Of a stretch of 64,000 bases of DNA, positions 34,636 to 46,765 are shown one piece after another. Under the pieces are notes generated by a model. That model had not been told where the DNA came from and did no database searches. It saw nothing but the letters and a program-made list of their open reading frames with translations. This DNA is from Tanypteryx hageni (taxonomy: Eukaryota; Arthropoda; Insecta; Odonata; Petaluridae), in assembly GCA_028673005.1 (NCBI GenBank), contig CM054116.1:66477211-66541210 (forward strand). Reading direction: 5' to 3'. Each line of letters opens with the position of its first letter. Position 1 is the stretch's first letter. Made by a program: the position numbers and the translations under genes.

Positions 34636-35330
34636 AATAAAAGAAGACGAGGAGAGAGACAAGGGAGGAGGAGGAAGGGAAGAGGATAGAGAGACTCGCG
34701 AATATTTAACGAGATTAGGCAGAAAGAGAGAAAGAGACAGCTCGGAACGCGTCTCCAACTCGCGATAATGAGTTAAAAAACCCACGCATGACGCAAGTTT
34801 CCCGCGAAAAAAGGGAAGAAAGTTTCGGAGAAAAGAGAACATGAGAGAAAGAAGGGAACAATAGGAAGGGGGGGAAATGTTTCCCAAAGGAATACAGTGG
34901 ATGAGAGAAGGGAAGGAGGGGAAAGGAGAAATTTCGAAAAAATTGCGACGGAATTGATTTGTCTAAGAGATAGAGGATGAGCCGGGATGAGGATTGAGAA
35001 AGAAGACTATATAAGGGTACGGGGATGACGCGCCTGTGGGTGAGAAGAGGTAAAGGAAAGAGAGAGGGAGGTAAGGTCAGAAGTTAGAGGGAATAATAAA
35101 AGAGAGGGAATGAAATAGGAGTTATAGTTAATGGAACGGGTCGAGAGAGAGATGAACGTGATCGGAATATTGGTCGAAGAGAGGTAAAGAGTAGGAGAAA
35201 GATGGAGGGAAAGAGGATGGAGCAGGAAAAGGGAGAGATAAGGGGCCGAGAGGGGAAGGTGGAGATAGGGTCGTGGGCGGGGGGATGAAAAGCCAGTAGG
35301 AAATCCTCCTCCTCTCCTTCCATTCCACTA
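34636..35330. repeat. Purine-rich domain
   Basis: About 700 bp of strong G+A bias on the + strand, interrupted only briefly near 34760-34800 and 34930. The Pro/Leu/Ser-rich minus open frames are its complement. Confidence 0.75.
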
Positions 35331-36180
35331 CATTTCCTTCGCATCCTACTCGGTGCGAAAGCGGGGATAAGGCAGTCGGATATAGCCTTTACATCACCCT
35401 CATCTTAACTCGGGCGCATCCGGACCCAACGCAGCAGGTGATCACAAAATCTTACGCAGGTATTTCCGGAAATGCGAGCTCTGATTCTGAGAGTCGGAGA
35501 AATCGATCCTTTAATTAGAATAACTACAGTAGCTTCTGGCCCTTATTATTCCACCGTGCTGAGTTCGAGTTATTGTTAAGCGTCGCTGAACGCATGAAAA
35601 TGGACGCAATTAAAGTAACGAGAATTCTTAAGTGTCAGATAGCTTAGAAGTTTTCAATGCGAAAGAAAGGATAAAAGAAATATTAACGCACAAAATTCTG
35701 TAACAAACCAGGAAACTATGTGTACATCGGAATTGGATGTCACCGAGCAAGTTAATCTAGAAGAAATTATAGAGACGGTTATTAAATACCCGCTCCAAAT
35801 TACAATAATATGTGACAAAATATGACAAATTAGAAACAAGTGACCTCACAGTATCTATATATATATATATGCGTATTGGAATACCTTTAGACATACAGGA
35901 ATGCTTTATTTAATCAATACAGCAACATATTACTTCAAGAGTATAAAACTGTTTCTGAATCTAACAACTTTCAAAAGTGGCGGAGCAACAAATTTACCAA
36001 CCGATTCTCAAGCTCGAATCGGAAATATTAACTCGTCTAAAAATACATACAGAAACTGCGGCAAAAAAGAAAACACCTCCATCAGAAAGGGTTATCGCCA
36101 CGAAAATATTCTCCCAAAACGCGTCCAATAAAAACGATAACACATTCATAAGAATGAAAGATGACCTTGGAAAATAAATA
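35331..36180. other. No recognisable gene
   Basis: A+T-rich, with a short (TA)n run at about 35855-35870. No open frame with a domain. Confidence 0.45.
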
Positions 36181-36780
36181 CATAGGAAGGAAAAGGGAGG
36201 ACGTGGAATGAAACAAATCAAACGGCCCGATAAAATTGAGAGGCGCTCTGACGTCAATGGAAGATGGAGAAAAAGAAAGAAGACCCGAGTCATCCCTTGT
36301 GCGTGGAGAATAAAAGGGGCGAACTTCTCTGTTCTGAGAAGAAAGGCTGCGATTGGAGAAATTGGAACAGAGAAAGGAAGGTATATTTCGGATTGTGCGC
36401 CGACAAGGGGAACGACATTGGAGGTAGAGAAAGGGGAAGGGCATTGGAGGTAGAGAAAGGGGAAGGGCATTGGAGGTAGAGAAAGGGGAAGGGCATTGGA
36501 AAGGGGAATTACAACGTATATGGAGAAAGGGAAACTACTGGTCGAACAGTGAGATGGTTAGGAATAAGGGAGGTGGGAAGCAAAGGAAAGCGAGAGAGAG
36601 AGGAGTGTGGGTAGAAAAAGGACGAAAGGTCGAAGAGATTGAGCGCAAGGAAAAACTTTTTTGTCTGTCCCGGGCAGAATCGTTTGGATTACTATAGGTC
36701 CGTTGAAATGAGGATTTAGGAAGTGTGTCAGGAGAAAGAGGTAAAACGATAGAAAAGAGGGGCGAATATGTGTAGGTGAG
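36181..36780. repeat. Purine-rich domain with 26-bp tandem repeat
   Basis: G+A-rich + strand. Within it three near-perfect 26-bp units (GAGGTAGAGAAAGGGGAAGG plus GCATTG) start at 36421, 36447 and 36473. The repeat creates parallel open frames on both strands with no domain. Confidence 0.85.
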
Positions 36781-36838
36781 AGTTGGAAGCTTTTCGTACT
36801 ACTACTACTGCTACTACTGTCGGCGTGACAATTACATA

Positions 36839-37364
36839 CGAGGGTCGCACCAAAAGTAATAAACAGAATTATTTTACGAAAAAACAGAGGTCAATGCAAC
36901 AAAAAGGACATTGGCAATAAGTGCCTTAGATTTTTGTCCCTTTTCAACAAAATCGCGAAAACGATCTCCACATCTCTGCCACCGCTACATTAGCTTCAAC
37001 GCAAAAAGTCCGTTGTAGCACTTAGCAAACAGCTACGCACCGCTCTTTGGAGTGCCTCGTCATTTTTGTAGCGAGGGCTTCTCATATGACCTTTCAACGA
37101 CCCGAACAGGTGGTATGACCACATGAAAAACACTCACTATAAAAACGACGAGGCAGTTGCGTAGCTGGTTACTAAGTGCTAGAACAGATTTCTAGCGTAG
37201 CGGGATGTTGAAGCTAACGCAGCGCAGGCAGAGATGCGTGGATCGTTCTGGCGATCTTGAGGAAAAGTGACAAAGATCTGAGGCAGTTATTGCCGTATTT
37301 TTGTTGCATTTACTTGTTTTTTTTTGTAAAATAAATGTGCTCATTACTTTTGGTACGACTTTCG
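36839..37364. mobile_element. Foldback MITE of mariner type (526 bp, almost one hairpin)
   Basis: The two halves are inverted copies of each other over about 250 bp each, leaving a loop of only a few tens of bp near 37092-37116. The left end starts CGAGGGTCGCACCAAAAGTA. The reverse complement of the right end starts CGAAAGTCGTACCAAAAGTA. TA flanks both ends (36837-36838 and 37365-37366), as expected for Tc1/mariner insertion. There is no transposase, so the element is non-autonomous. Arms differ by scattered substitutions and small indels, so it is not newly made. If transcribed it would fold into a long double-stranded RNA. Confidence 0.88.
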
Positions 37365-37366
37365 TA

Positions 37367-40020
37367 CATTGTAGCAGATAATGCACGTAGTTTTCTGTCT
37401 TCGACGAAGGATGTAGTCCGAAGAGCATCCAAATCATCAATTCATCTTTCCGGTTTCACAATACACACGCACGAACTCACACACAAACATGCGCACACAG
37501 ACATGCGTATATAAGCGGAATAAGAGAGAAGAGGTGGTTCGAACTCATGCAAAACAATGTCAGAGCAGTTCCTTCACGAGAGAAACTCGGCTGCGTTCTG
37601 TCAAATATTTAATATTTTCAAATAATTTCTTCGGTGACTTAGTTCAATTACGCTAAGGTATATGTTTCTAGAGGAATCGTGCAACGTGTAACTATGAACA
37701 TTTTTGTTTAGTACATATCACAAATTTCTTTCTTTCTGAATAACAAAAATCTACAACATTTTCATACAACTGTGTTCTGTTGGAATGTTGATTTTCTAAC
37801 TGGCGGCACAAAGTGGCGTTTATTGAATTTAAATGTTCCGCCAAAAAACGTTAAACTACTATCCGATTTATCAATTATCCTACTAAAACAGCTTCCACCT
37901 GGGTGGTATAATGTGCGAATTACCGTAGATATTTATTCAATCACGTCCATTAGTCATCTGCTCACAGGCTGAGGTTACAGGATAAACAAGGTTTTCCACA
38001 ATCTTCTAAATTTCCCGGCAACTCCGTTTTCTCTTCAAGTCTTCTGCTTAAATTCTATTCACACCCCTTTCTCTACTGCCAGCAAATTTCCCCTCCTATA
38101 TCTTTAAGCAGGCAGTCTCTTCTAAACGAATCCATCGTCTACTCCGCCTCTCGCTCTCTTATCACTAGTATTTTCTTTTCTCTCAGTTTCCTCTTAATAC
38201 TTCCTCATCTTAGGCGCATTCACACTTATAAAGGAATGCTATTGAGGAGAGAAACTGTGAGAGACGGAAAGAGATAGAGGGCACAGAGGAATGACGGATA
38301 ATAAAAGATGGCAAGTGTGATTGCAAAAAAAAGAGAATCGGGAGAAAGAGTATAGACTGCCGGATGGAGATCAAGAAACGCACGGAAAAGGAGGTCGCAA
38401 GAGAAGGGTCACGTTGAAAATGGCTAAAATAAGCTCCAGTTGAAAGGAGTTTTTTTCCTTTTAAGTTCCAACGCGGGACTGGACGAGAGAGAGCTAGTCC
38501 CACTCCCATTTCCCCTCCCTCCCTCTCTCTCTCGCTATTACGCTGCTTCACACCACCTACTCCCTCGCTCCTTTTAGTATTCAGCGTATACGCAAAGGTC
38601 GACGAATGGCGGCTTCTTATCCCGCTTCACTGACCACCGAAGAAGTCCTTTCTCGCACTTCCTTCTTTCACATCCTCCTCCTACTTTCATTTTCCAGATG
38701 AAAAAATATTTTCGTTCTTTCGCATGGCGGGATTATCGTAGGAAATAGGAACTAGTTATTTTATTTAAATCTAGAATTTACGTTTTTGCCTCGGCAGCGG
38801 TTCGCATTATCCTTTTGATCTTTCGAAAGTTTAAAGGGTAAAAAGAGTGAGGCTGGAAAAGTTTATAAATCATATATCGGCGTGTATGTGTGTGTGTGTG
38901 TGTGTATAAATCTGAGCCCAATGGAGTTCGTTCGTTAATTTTTTTCAAAAATTCTGGTGAGGAAGGGAACGTTTTTAATATGTTTTTTATCGCGGTAGCC
39001 AGCGGAGTGGATTGACAAATAAAGGTATCATTTTATTTTTAAGCATTTCCGTTCTCGAGAATCCCTTTGATGTCAGCAACTTATAACGTCTTCAAAAGAA
39101 CTTCGCTTTCACTAATAATACGCATGCCTATCGATTTCGTCCATAATAATGTCATTTTAAGTATTACTATAATACATTAGAATATGATTAACGAAAATTC
39201 CTGTCGACTAGAGAGCACATCAATAGAAGAGTAGTAACGCATGCATTCGAACTCTTTACGCCATACTTATGCCTACGATTTAAATTTTAAATTTAAAACA
39301 TACAAATATTATAAGGCAATGTAGAAACATAACGTTCAACAGAGTGACTGCAAGAGAATGACGAAGTTTCGCCTGGTACTTTCAAAACGATTCAGGTATT
39401 CTACTCCATAGACTGTTCTAAGTGATAATGATAATTAGTATATAAGAAGACCAAACGTAATGATGCTCCTATGGATATTGCAGTCTCTATTCCTTTCTAC
39501 AAATAGGACAACACGTGTTTGTTAATTTCCAGAAAGTCACTATGTGCCGCATAATTAAAAATACAGAGGCATACAATAGGAGTAATTTATAAAAGAAAAC
39601 ATTAGGCAGAATCAAAGGGAAATGCACCGTTCTTAATACTGCATTTAAAAATACAGAGGAAATTATGAATGAGCTCTTTCATCTGGAAAAATCCTTTTCT
39701 GTGCATTTAAATTAAACAATGCACGCCTATCGAGACTCTAAAATACATCATAGAATTTTTTCCTAATTCAGAATTGCCGTGCGTTAAGAATGCCATAAAG
39801 AGCTGGCAAACTTTTACCAGCGGTTGAAACCGAAAAAGCGCTCAAGCTAATTAAAAGCGACCGCATTATTAGCGGATGAAAAACGCCAAACAAAGATTAA
39901 ACGTGGGCAACGCCATAAATTTAAAGTGGGACCCGAGTCACAGGGACGAGTATAAAAAATTCCAGATCCCCGTTCCATGCATTAGGATGTATTTCGCTGC
40001 GAACTCGGGCTTTCTTTTTA
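37367..40020. other. No recognisable gene; GT microsatellite and possible conserved block
   Basis: A CT-rich stretch lies at about 38025-38215, with a purine-biased stretch next to it and a (GT)n run at 38886-38905. At about 39775-39965 the texture is balanced, with two GCCATAAA words (39792 and 39912), CTAATTAAAAG and GCATTATTAGCGG. These resemble homeodomain-type sites. A regulatory role is inference only. Confidence 0.35.
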
Positions 40021-40024
40021 TCCC

Positions 40025-40335
40025 CGATACTGGAATACATTGCTGAGAGGAGAAGAGAGAAGACGTTGAAGTCAGGGATGGGAAGGAAGTGGCGAGGATG
40101 GGGAGGAGGGAGAAGAACGGGAGTTGAAGAAACGGCTATGGGAAAAGAGGAGGGTTTCGGAGGGAGGAGATGGGCCTGCGGAACGCATTAAGGCGCGAGA
40201 ACATTAAGGGGTGGAGTAAACCTAGAAGAGCATTAAGAAGGGAAACGGCAGAAAGCAGGCGGAAACGTGCGCGCGAAAAAAAGCACTTTGGAAAAGGGAA
40301 TCGAGGTGTTGGGGATAGGTATGAGGGGAAAATAG
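40025..40335. repeat. Purine-rich low-complexity tract
   Basis: G+A-biased + strand of about 300 bp. No coding signal. Confidence 0.65.
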
Positions 40336-40514
40336 TGTGAAAAAGTCATAATCAAAATTTTATTACGGGTGCCTTTCCCGAAATGGGCAGCAAGATCTAT
40401 CGAGCTTACGGGGCAATCGAATTCAGAAAATTCGAAGAGTGTTTGAAACTAATACTATTTTTATTTAAATGAAAAGCGAGCAACTTCGAATCGATTCTCC
40501 CCAACTTAAGATTC

Positions 40515-40955
40515 AAGCGCGGCATGTTTAAAAAGTTATTCATATGTTAGCAAATTGTGAAAATATCGATTTTTAGTTAAAAACTAGCATAAATTAAAAT
40601 CTCTAAGGAAAATAAGAAAATAAAATGTGTAATAAAACAATAAATAAGGAATACGAGATGCTATCGACTTTAATCATTGCTACGAAGCATCGTGGATATC
40701 AATTCATATGCCGCACTTGAAAAAATTTACGAATTAACGCGAGATATTTAAAACATGATTCATGCAATAGAAATTTCCGAAAATATCGATTTTTAGCTAA
40801 ATTCCAACATATAATAAAATCGCTACGGAAAATAAGGCAATAACATATTATGTAATAAAACAAACAAACAAACAATGCGAGATCCTATGTGTTTAAATCA
40901 TTCCTATACAGAATCGTGCGTATCAATTCATATGCCGCACTTCAAAAAATATATA
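40515..40955 (+). repeat. Diverged tandem duplication, unit about 222 bp
   Basis: Two adjacent copies share AAATATCGATTTTTAG (at 40561 and 40781), a TGTAATAAAACAA word, and CAATTCATATGCCGCACTT (near 40700 and 40924). Offsets are 220-224 bp, so the copies have small indels. A+T-rich and non-coding; it could be a satellite monomer pair. Confidence 0.75.
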
Positions 40956-43175
40956 ATTTTTAGACGGTGTAAATATCTAAGACTATCTTTTTGAACTTTA
41001 TCCAGCACTTAATTAAATTATTAATGATACGCACAATACGTGCACGCACGTTAAAAAATTTCAGCGATAAGTATCCTACCAAAATTATTAACTTCCAAAA
41101 ATACAACGCAGCGAAGTGTAGCCATTAACGACAGGCAAGAAGAGTTGAACATTCACCCACGAGGGACCGAAAAGAACGAAATCAAAGGAAAGAAAACCTC
41201 GCGTTTTTTGCGGCGAAGTCGGAACGAACATACAAAGTGCAAAAAAATGGCGGCTAAGCGAAAGGAGGAGGAGATTTCAACGAGCGAGCAAGGCAGATAG
41301 GAATAATTTAAGGCACTCGAGCGGGCAAAGTGACTCCGGTGAGTGATACTCGTCCCTTTTGCCTAAAAATCGTCCACGGGTATTAAGAAAATAAAACCGT
41401 AACGTCGCTCCGACTGCGTTACCGACTCGTGAAAATCTACACGGCGGTCGCGACTCGAGGAATTAAATTACGAAAGAGGAGCGACGCAGAGAGGTCGACG
41501 AGGCGGGAGGAAGCGTAGGGAAAAAAATGAAAGCAACCGCCACGTTTTAAAAACGGCGGATGCGTGGGAATTAATGAGTCGCTGGTGTCGAACTGAGTAG
41601 GTTTATTCTCCCAAAAGGCTCGCGAAAAATAACAGGAGAGGTTGCAGATAAGGCCGAAAAAAGTTGCGGAACAAAAGGAAGACCCCGGGGGATGTTGAGC
41701 GGGAAGAGTGGAGGAGCGGAGGGAGTGACGGAGAGAGGCTAAGGGAGAGAGGAAAAAAAACCCCTTCGGAGCAAGCAGACTCACTCCCCTTTCCTCTCGA
41801 TCCGTGGGCGAGCGAGGGCGACGAAATTTCTCAAAAAAGTTTCAAAGCTGAGGGACCCGAAATTCTCTCTTCCCCCATTTCGTCCTTTTTTAAGGGTCTT
41901 GCGAGAAAGAAAAGGAGGGAGAAAAGGGCGGAGATAAAAGCTGGAAGAAAGGGAAGTGCTAATTCGGGAAGAGAAAAAGATAGATATGACGAAGACCACG
42001 AAAGGAGAGACACTTAGCTTTTGCGACTTAGGGACCCCTCCCTTTTTTCCCCTGCCCTTCCCCCTTCACCTCTCTTGACTCCCGTTTCCCTTTACGACCC
42101 TTCTGCTGTTTTCTCTCCCCCCTGAATAAGGCTATCAAAAAACCAAGAACTTATGACATCTTTCCTTCTCCTCTCGCCCGAGCTCGTAACACTTTAGCGA
42201 CTTCCGCAAATGAAATCTGGAGGGGTTCGGCGAGTGGAGGTGGCGGCGCGTAATTCCATTTTCGGATGGAAGATGGCAGGAAAGTGGCGTTGGGGGGGCG
42301 GGGATGAGGAACGTCATATAACAAGATAAATCAATTTTGTTACGAAGGTTTCTGTAATTACCATGGAAACAGTGCATAAGAGAGTGAAGATAAGGCTCAA
42401 GGACAAAATAGTCTTCCACATAAATTTTCATTTCACCCGATTCTATTAGGTGATAAAATCATAAATTATATAGCGGTGTGATTTCAAAGATAAATTATTT
42501 TCGTGTATGTTAGCTGCGGCTACTCCGAGAATGGTTTTGCACGCATATTTCACAACGATTCTAAAAATTGACGCTATTACTTTTAAAATGACCTAAAATG
42601 ATAGGCATAAAAACGCAAGATATTTTTAAAGAAGTAATTTCTTGAATTATAGAAATTGGAACACTTCAGGGTTTTTAAGTCGTAGCAAGTTTGCCCTTAA
42701 AAATTCACCTACAAAAGGCACCCATTACAAATCATAAAAATGATGATGATTGAGAGGTACCCGACGGCACGAAAGTCGCACGGACGCCTTTAAGAGTCGG
42801 AATAGGGGGGTTTGAATGAAAATGAAGACATTCTCACGCGAACGATGCCACGACCGCTGTTAACTAGGCGACCAAAAGGGGTCCCTTTCACGTGAGCACA
42901 CGAGCGCGAGGGCAGTACATTACGAATTCCTACTTCCCCTCGAGGGAGGAGTCAGTCGGGGTTAGGGAGAGAGATATTAAAGGGAGTGGCGACGAAACGG
43001 CAAAGCCTCACAAAGAGGCACATCCCTCGCGCTGCAGTCTCTCCTTCCCGCCCACCTCACACTCCGCCGCCAACGCTGCCAAAGTGAAGCAAAGCGGGAG
43101 GGGAGACGGTCGCCAACACACACATACGTACAAATACACACACAGCCTAGTTAGCACAATGAGAAAGAGAATGGG
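40956..43175. other. No recognisable gene; purine and pyrimidine tracts
   Basis: Purine-rich at about 41655-42000 and C/T-rich at about 42030-42120. Open frames on both strands through 41437-42017 overlap and are compositional. The rest is A+T-rich, with a balanced stretch near 42740-43080. Confidence 0.4.
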
Positions 43176-43179
43176 AAAA

Positions 43180-44225
43180 AAGAGTGGCGGTGCAGACAAA
43201 GGGGAGCGAAAGAAAGAAAGTTTTTTTTTTGAGAGAAAGAGCCTTTTAATACGGATGCACCCTTCTGTGGCGAGAGAGATATGGATGGGACCATCGTGAG
43301 GAGAGGACGGAGGTAAAGGGAGCGAGGGAAGGTGAGACGGTGGGGAGGGGGAGAGTGGAAAAAAAAACAAAAGAGTGACGGGAGGCAGCGGGATAATGAG
43401 TGGCTGGAGGAAGAGCATTTTCGAAGGAAGCGTCGCGAACTAAACATACGTTTTACGGAATCACGCCTTTGGAGATAAGAGAGCGATGCACGCGTACGCG
43501 CCGTGCGCGAGCACGCTCGTGCGCTCGCGAGAACATCGACTCGAGCAGCGTGAAGAAGATTCGCCATTATCATGAAAAAAAAAATTAGAAGAAAACGTGC
43601 CGAGGTACTCCAACCTCGTCCTTAAAATCTCTTTACCGCTCTCTCTTCTCTCGCGCACTTTTATCTACGGTAATGAAGGCTGAGGGGGAAAGAGGGAGGA
43701 AGAAAAGGAGGAAAAAAGACAAAGATAAAAGAATATGATAAAAAGGTCTCCCACTCACTTCGAAAATGAGAAAAAGAAACGTGGTGGGAAAAAATGATGG
43801 CGTGGAAGGGATGGGGGAAGGGAGAGGGAGAAGGAAAGAGAGGGGGGAAGAGAGGATTGGGAAGGGGGCGTACGGCGGATGGGAAAAAGTCCTGCCAACA
43901 GAGTGGCTGGGGAAAAAAGGGGAGCGAGCCGCTCGGTGGTGGAGGGTGAAGGCCCCTTAAGATGGGTAGGCGCGGAGAGAATTTAAGGCAGGAGAGACTA
44001 TCGGATGAGATGAAAAGAGGGTTAAAGAAGAGAGAACGAGAGTATGGAGAGAGAAAGAGAAATGGATAGAAATATTTCTTATTTTCCTCCTCCTCCGTCG
44101 CGAACAAATTACAAAGGAACCTTGTTGGTTTTATAAAGGTACGGGGAGAGGGCATAAAGAGGTCAGTTTCCCGTTGGATATGGGGAATGGAGAGAGAAAA
44201 AAAGAGAGACAAAAGAAAGACCGGG
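43180..44225. repeat. Long purine-rich domain
   Basis: About 1 kb of G+A-rich + strand, interrupted at 43430-43670 by a balanced block with an alternating CG-rich stretch (about 43490-43530). The 183-codon minus frame (Phe/Pro/Ser/Leu-rich) is the complement of the purine run. Confidence 0.75.
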
Positions 44226-44640
44226 GAGTCTAGCAGCGAAAATTGAAGCTGGCGTAATGCGTAGGGGTCGTATAGCGAGAAGACGAGGCGAGATACCGGC
44301 CGTATATAGGTACTGCATTTAACATGATGTCACGAGGCGAAAAAAGCGAAAAACGTAAAACGTTAAACAACGCGGGACATAAACGAGAGGTGGACAGAAC
44401 TCTAGTAATCATACTTTTGAAAGCTTCGAAAAATAAAAAATCTTTCGCTGGAATACATAAAAGCGCGAGCCAAAAGTTGCGATTGCTGTGAAACATGATA
44501 ACCAAATGAGAATCATCGAGTTCACCTAATGGTTAAAATCAAATTGATGAACTTTCTTCCTTCAACGGTCATAAAAAATAGGGAAAACTTGATCAGCACT
44601 TTGGCTTCAATGCAGCTGTATCAGTGGTCATTCATCAATC
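44226..44640. other. No recognisable gene
   Basis: Spacer of mixed composition after the purine domain. Nothing recognised. Confidence 0.45.
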
Positions 44641-44745
44641 GTAGATTTTAAAAAGATTTTTATCGAATCTACTATTGGGTAAATCACCGCTGCTGATGGA
44701 TGCTTTGTAACCGAAATGCACATGTAGTTTTTCCAATCATTACAC
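44641..44745 (+). repeat. Short repeat with hammerhead-like core, copy 2
   Basis: Related to 32835-32925. It has GTAGATTTTAAAA, then CTGATGG (44693-44699, one base off the CTGATGA core), CCGAAATGCAC (44711 on) and TTTTTCCAA. The substitution in the invariant core suggests this copy is inactive. Confidence 0.45.
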
Positions 44746-44850
44746 GTCTGTTGGATAGACATAGTTTCTTTACATAATAATATAATATATAATCGTAATA
44801 TAATATCGGGTCAGGTAAAAAGATAGTTCGTGCATTTTTAGCCATTCTTT

Positions 44851-44985
44851 ACGAGCGAGGCGATAGTAGCGGAACGCTTTATGTGCACGTCACCTCCGTC
44901 CGCCCGTCTGCATGTTTAATCTCCGAAACCACTGGGCGGATTTTAATGGAATTAGGGATTAGTGATCCTTATTAAACTTGATCCA
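44851..44985 (+). repeat. Probable fragment of a dispersed invertebrate repeat
   Basis: Contains CCGCCCGTCTGCATGTTTAA followed by CTCCGAAACCACTGGGCGGA and TTTTAATGGAATTAGGGATT. From memory, strings of this form (a CCGTCTGTCTG-like run, then CTCCGAAACCACTGG.C.GATTT) recur in transposons of many insects and other invertebrates. The element type cannot be assigned here. Confidence 0.4.
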
Positions 44986-46496
44986 CAAATTATGATTTTC
45001 AACTGCATCTGTCAATTAAAACTTCTAATTTATAGAAGAAATTAAATGAACATGTACTCGTATCTCGTTAAATGGCATCCGTCAAGCAACAATTAAATGC
45101 CATATTTTTCACTCCCTACCTCTTATATGATCAGTGAGGTATACATTAAAAAGTATATTCGGACAGAGAACAACATTTACCACAAAAAGACCTCGGGACA
45201 ACATAATTACGACTTATAATTTCGGAGACAAAAATTCGAGAGATCAAGGTAGAAAATTACCTGTCAAGTTTATGACATCTTTTTTCCTCCTCCCGGCGAG
45301 CCTCGAACCATCGGATCGGACGTCTGTTTGAAAAACGCTTGATGGACCAATGCGACCGACAGTTAAATCACAGCTAAGGTTTCTTTGTTTTGTTTGACGG
45401 GAGCATTCTCTGAAGAGGAGCCGACACAAATAGAGAGGAGACATCGATGGACTCCGGAAAATGCTTTTCATTAAATCGCTTTTTATTATGGTTTAAAGTA
45501 CATTGATGAACAAGGTTTTTGGTTCCGAATAAAATAGGTGGTCCTGATGAAGTTTGTAACGCAGATTACGAATCTGTTTTTAAAATGTTCCTATCACGTA
45601 TATATGTTGAGATATGGCACTTCCAATTATAGCGAACAAACCCCGGAAAGAACATATTCTATAGACAAGAAGATTCAATACAAAACAAACAAACTCTCGT
45701 TTTGTTACCTTTTTTGTTTTTGCAACACATTTTGAACAGCCTCATTCTGTGTTTTTCAGTAGCAGCTGAAGGTGGTAAAGAAGTATGCCAAAAAGCATGT
45801 CTCCTAAATGTGTTTATGCGGCTGTCACATGGAAGAATTTCTCAGAAACGCGATTCTTTTCGAAATTCTACGGGCTTTTTCGTATTCTTTCCGGGCGTTG
45901 CCAAGGCGACCTGTATTGTTGCCTCCGACGAAAGAATTGCGTTATTCGCTTCGCGCTTTTTATGAAGTATCAAAATTATAGTTGTAGCAACGTCAAACTT
46001 AATAGATTGCAACGTTAATAATTGCAGATTATTATTATTCAGTAAACTGTGTTTGGATTGTGGGCATTTTTAACGATTGACCAAAAGAAAAAAATCTTCT
46101 TTCTTTATATTAATACTAGAATGTTACTTTTTTCGTAAGGAAGAAACAATTAAAATTGCAGACATGAATTATAAAAACAAACATGAAATCCAAAATGTCA
46201 GTTGTCTGATATTACTTTTAATCATGCAGATTTCCGACTGACTTCGCAAGAGTTTTTGCGGTCACCACTAGTTAACATTTAAAAAATGAAGAAGAGTCTA
46301 AATGAGCATAAATAAAATTTATGAAGAACATAATATATTAGTTCGATTAATTTTACATAAAGATTTATCTTCTTATAAAATTTTAAATAAATAATCCAAG
46401 TACTGTGAAATAAATGTAAATTTTACGTAGAATTTCGAAATAAAAAGTAATTTAAATCATCGAATTGATAGGCTGAAAACTGCCAGGCATATATGT
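44986..46496. other. No recognisable gene
   Basis: A+T-rich to mixed. Two overlapping + frames at 45702-46018 (87 and 77 codons) show no domain. Confidence 0.4.
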
Positions 46497-46765
46497 AAGT
46501 AGTAATTTTAGGCGTCGATATTCGTCGAAAATCTCTCGGGAAAATAAACTTCGATTTTCAAAAATAAACATCTAATTCTACCAAGTAGTAATTTTAAGCG
46601 TCGATATTCGTCGAAAATATCTCGGGAAAATAAACATCGATTTAAAAAAATAAACATCTAATTCTACCAAGTAGTAATTTTAAGCGTCGATATTCGTCGA
46701 AAATATCTCGGGAAAATTAACATCGATTTAAATCATCGATTTAAAAAAATAAACGTCGAATTCTA
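46497..46765 (+). repeat. 86-bp minisatellite, about three copies
   Basis: Units start at 46497, 46583 and 46669 with AAGTAGTAATTTTA. Each carries GCGTCGATATTCGTCGAAAA followed by CTCGGGAAAAT and an A+T-rich tail with AAATAAAC. The GTCGATATTCGTCGA part is partly palindromic and better conserved than the tail. The third copy has an extra ATCGATTTAA insertion. Confidence 0.9.

Noticed and set aside
36421..36498. Regularly spaced repeats considered as a CRISPR array
   Set aside because: The units are contiguous with no spacers and lie in a purine tract of eukaryotic DNA. This is a tandem repeat.
43661..44212. 183-codon minus open frame
   Set aside because: Complement of a G+A-rich tract. Phe, Pro, Ser and Leu dominate only because the codons are pyrimidine-rich; there is no domain and neighbouring frames are also open.
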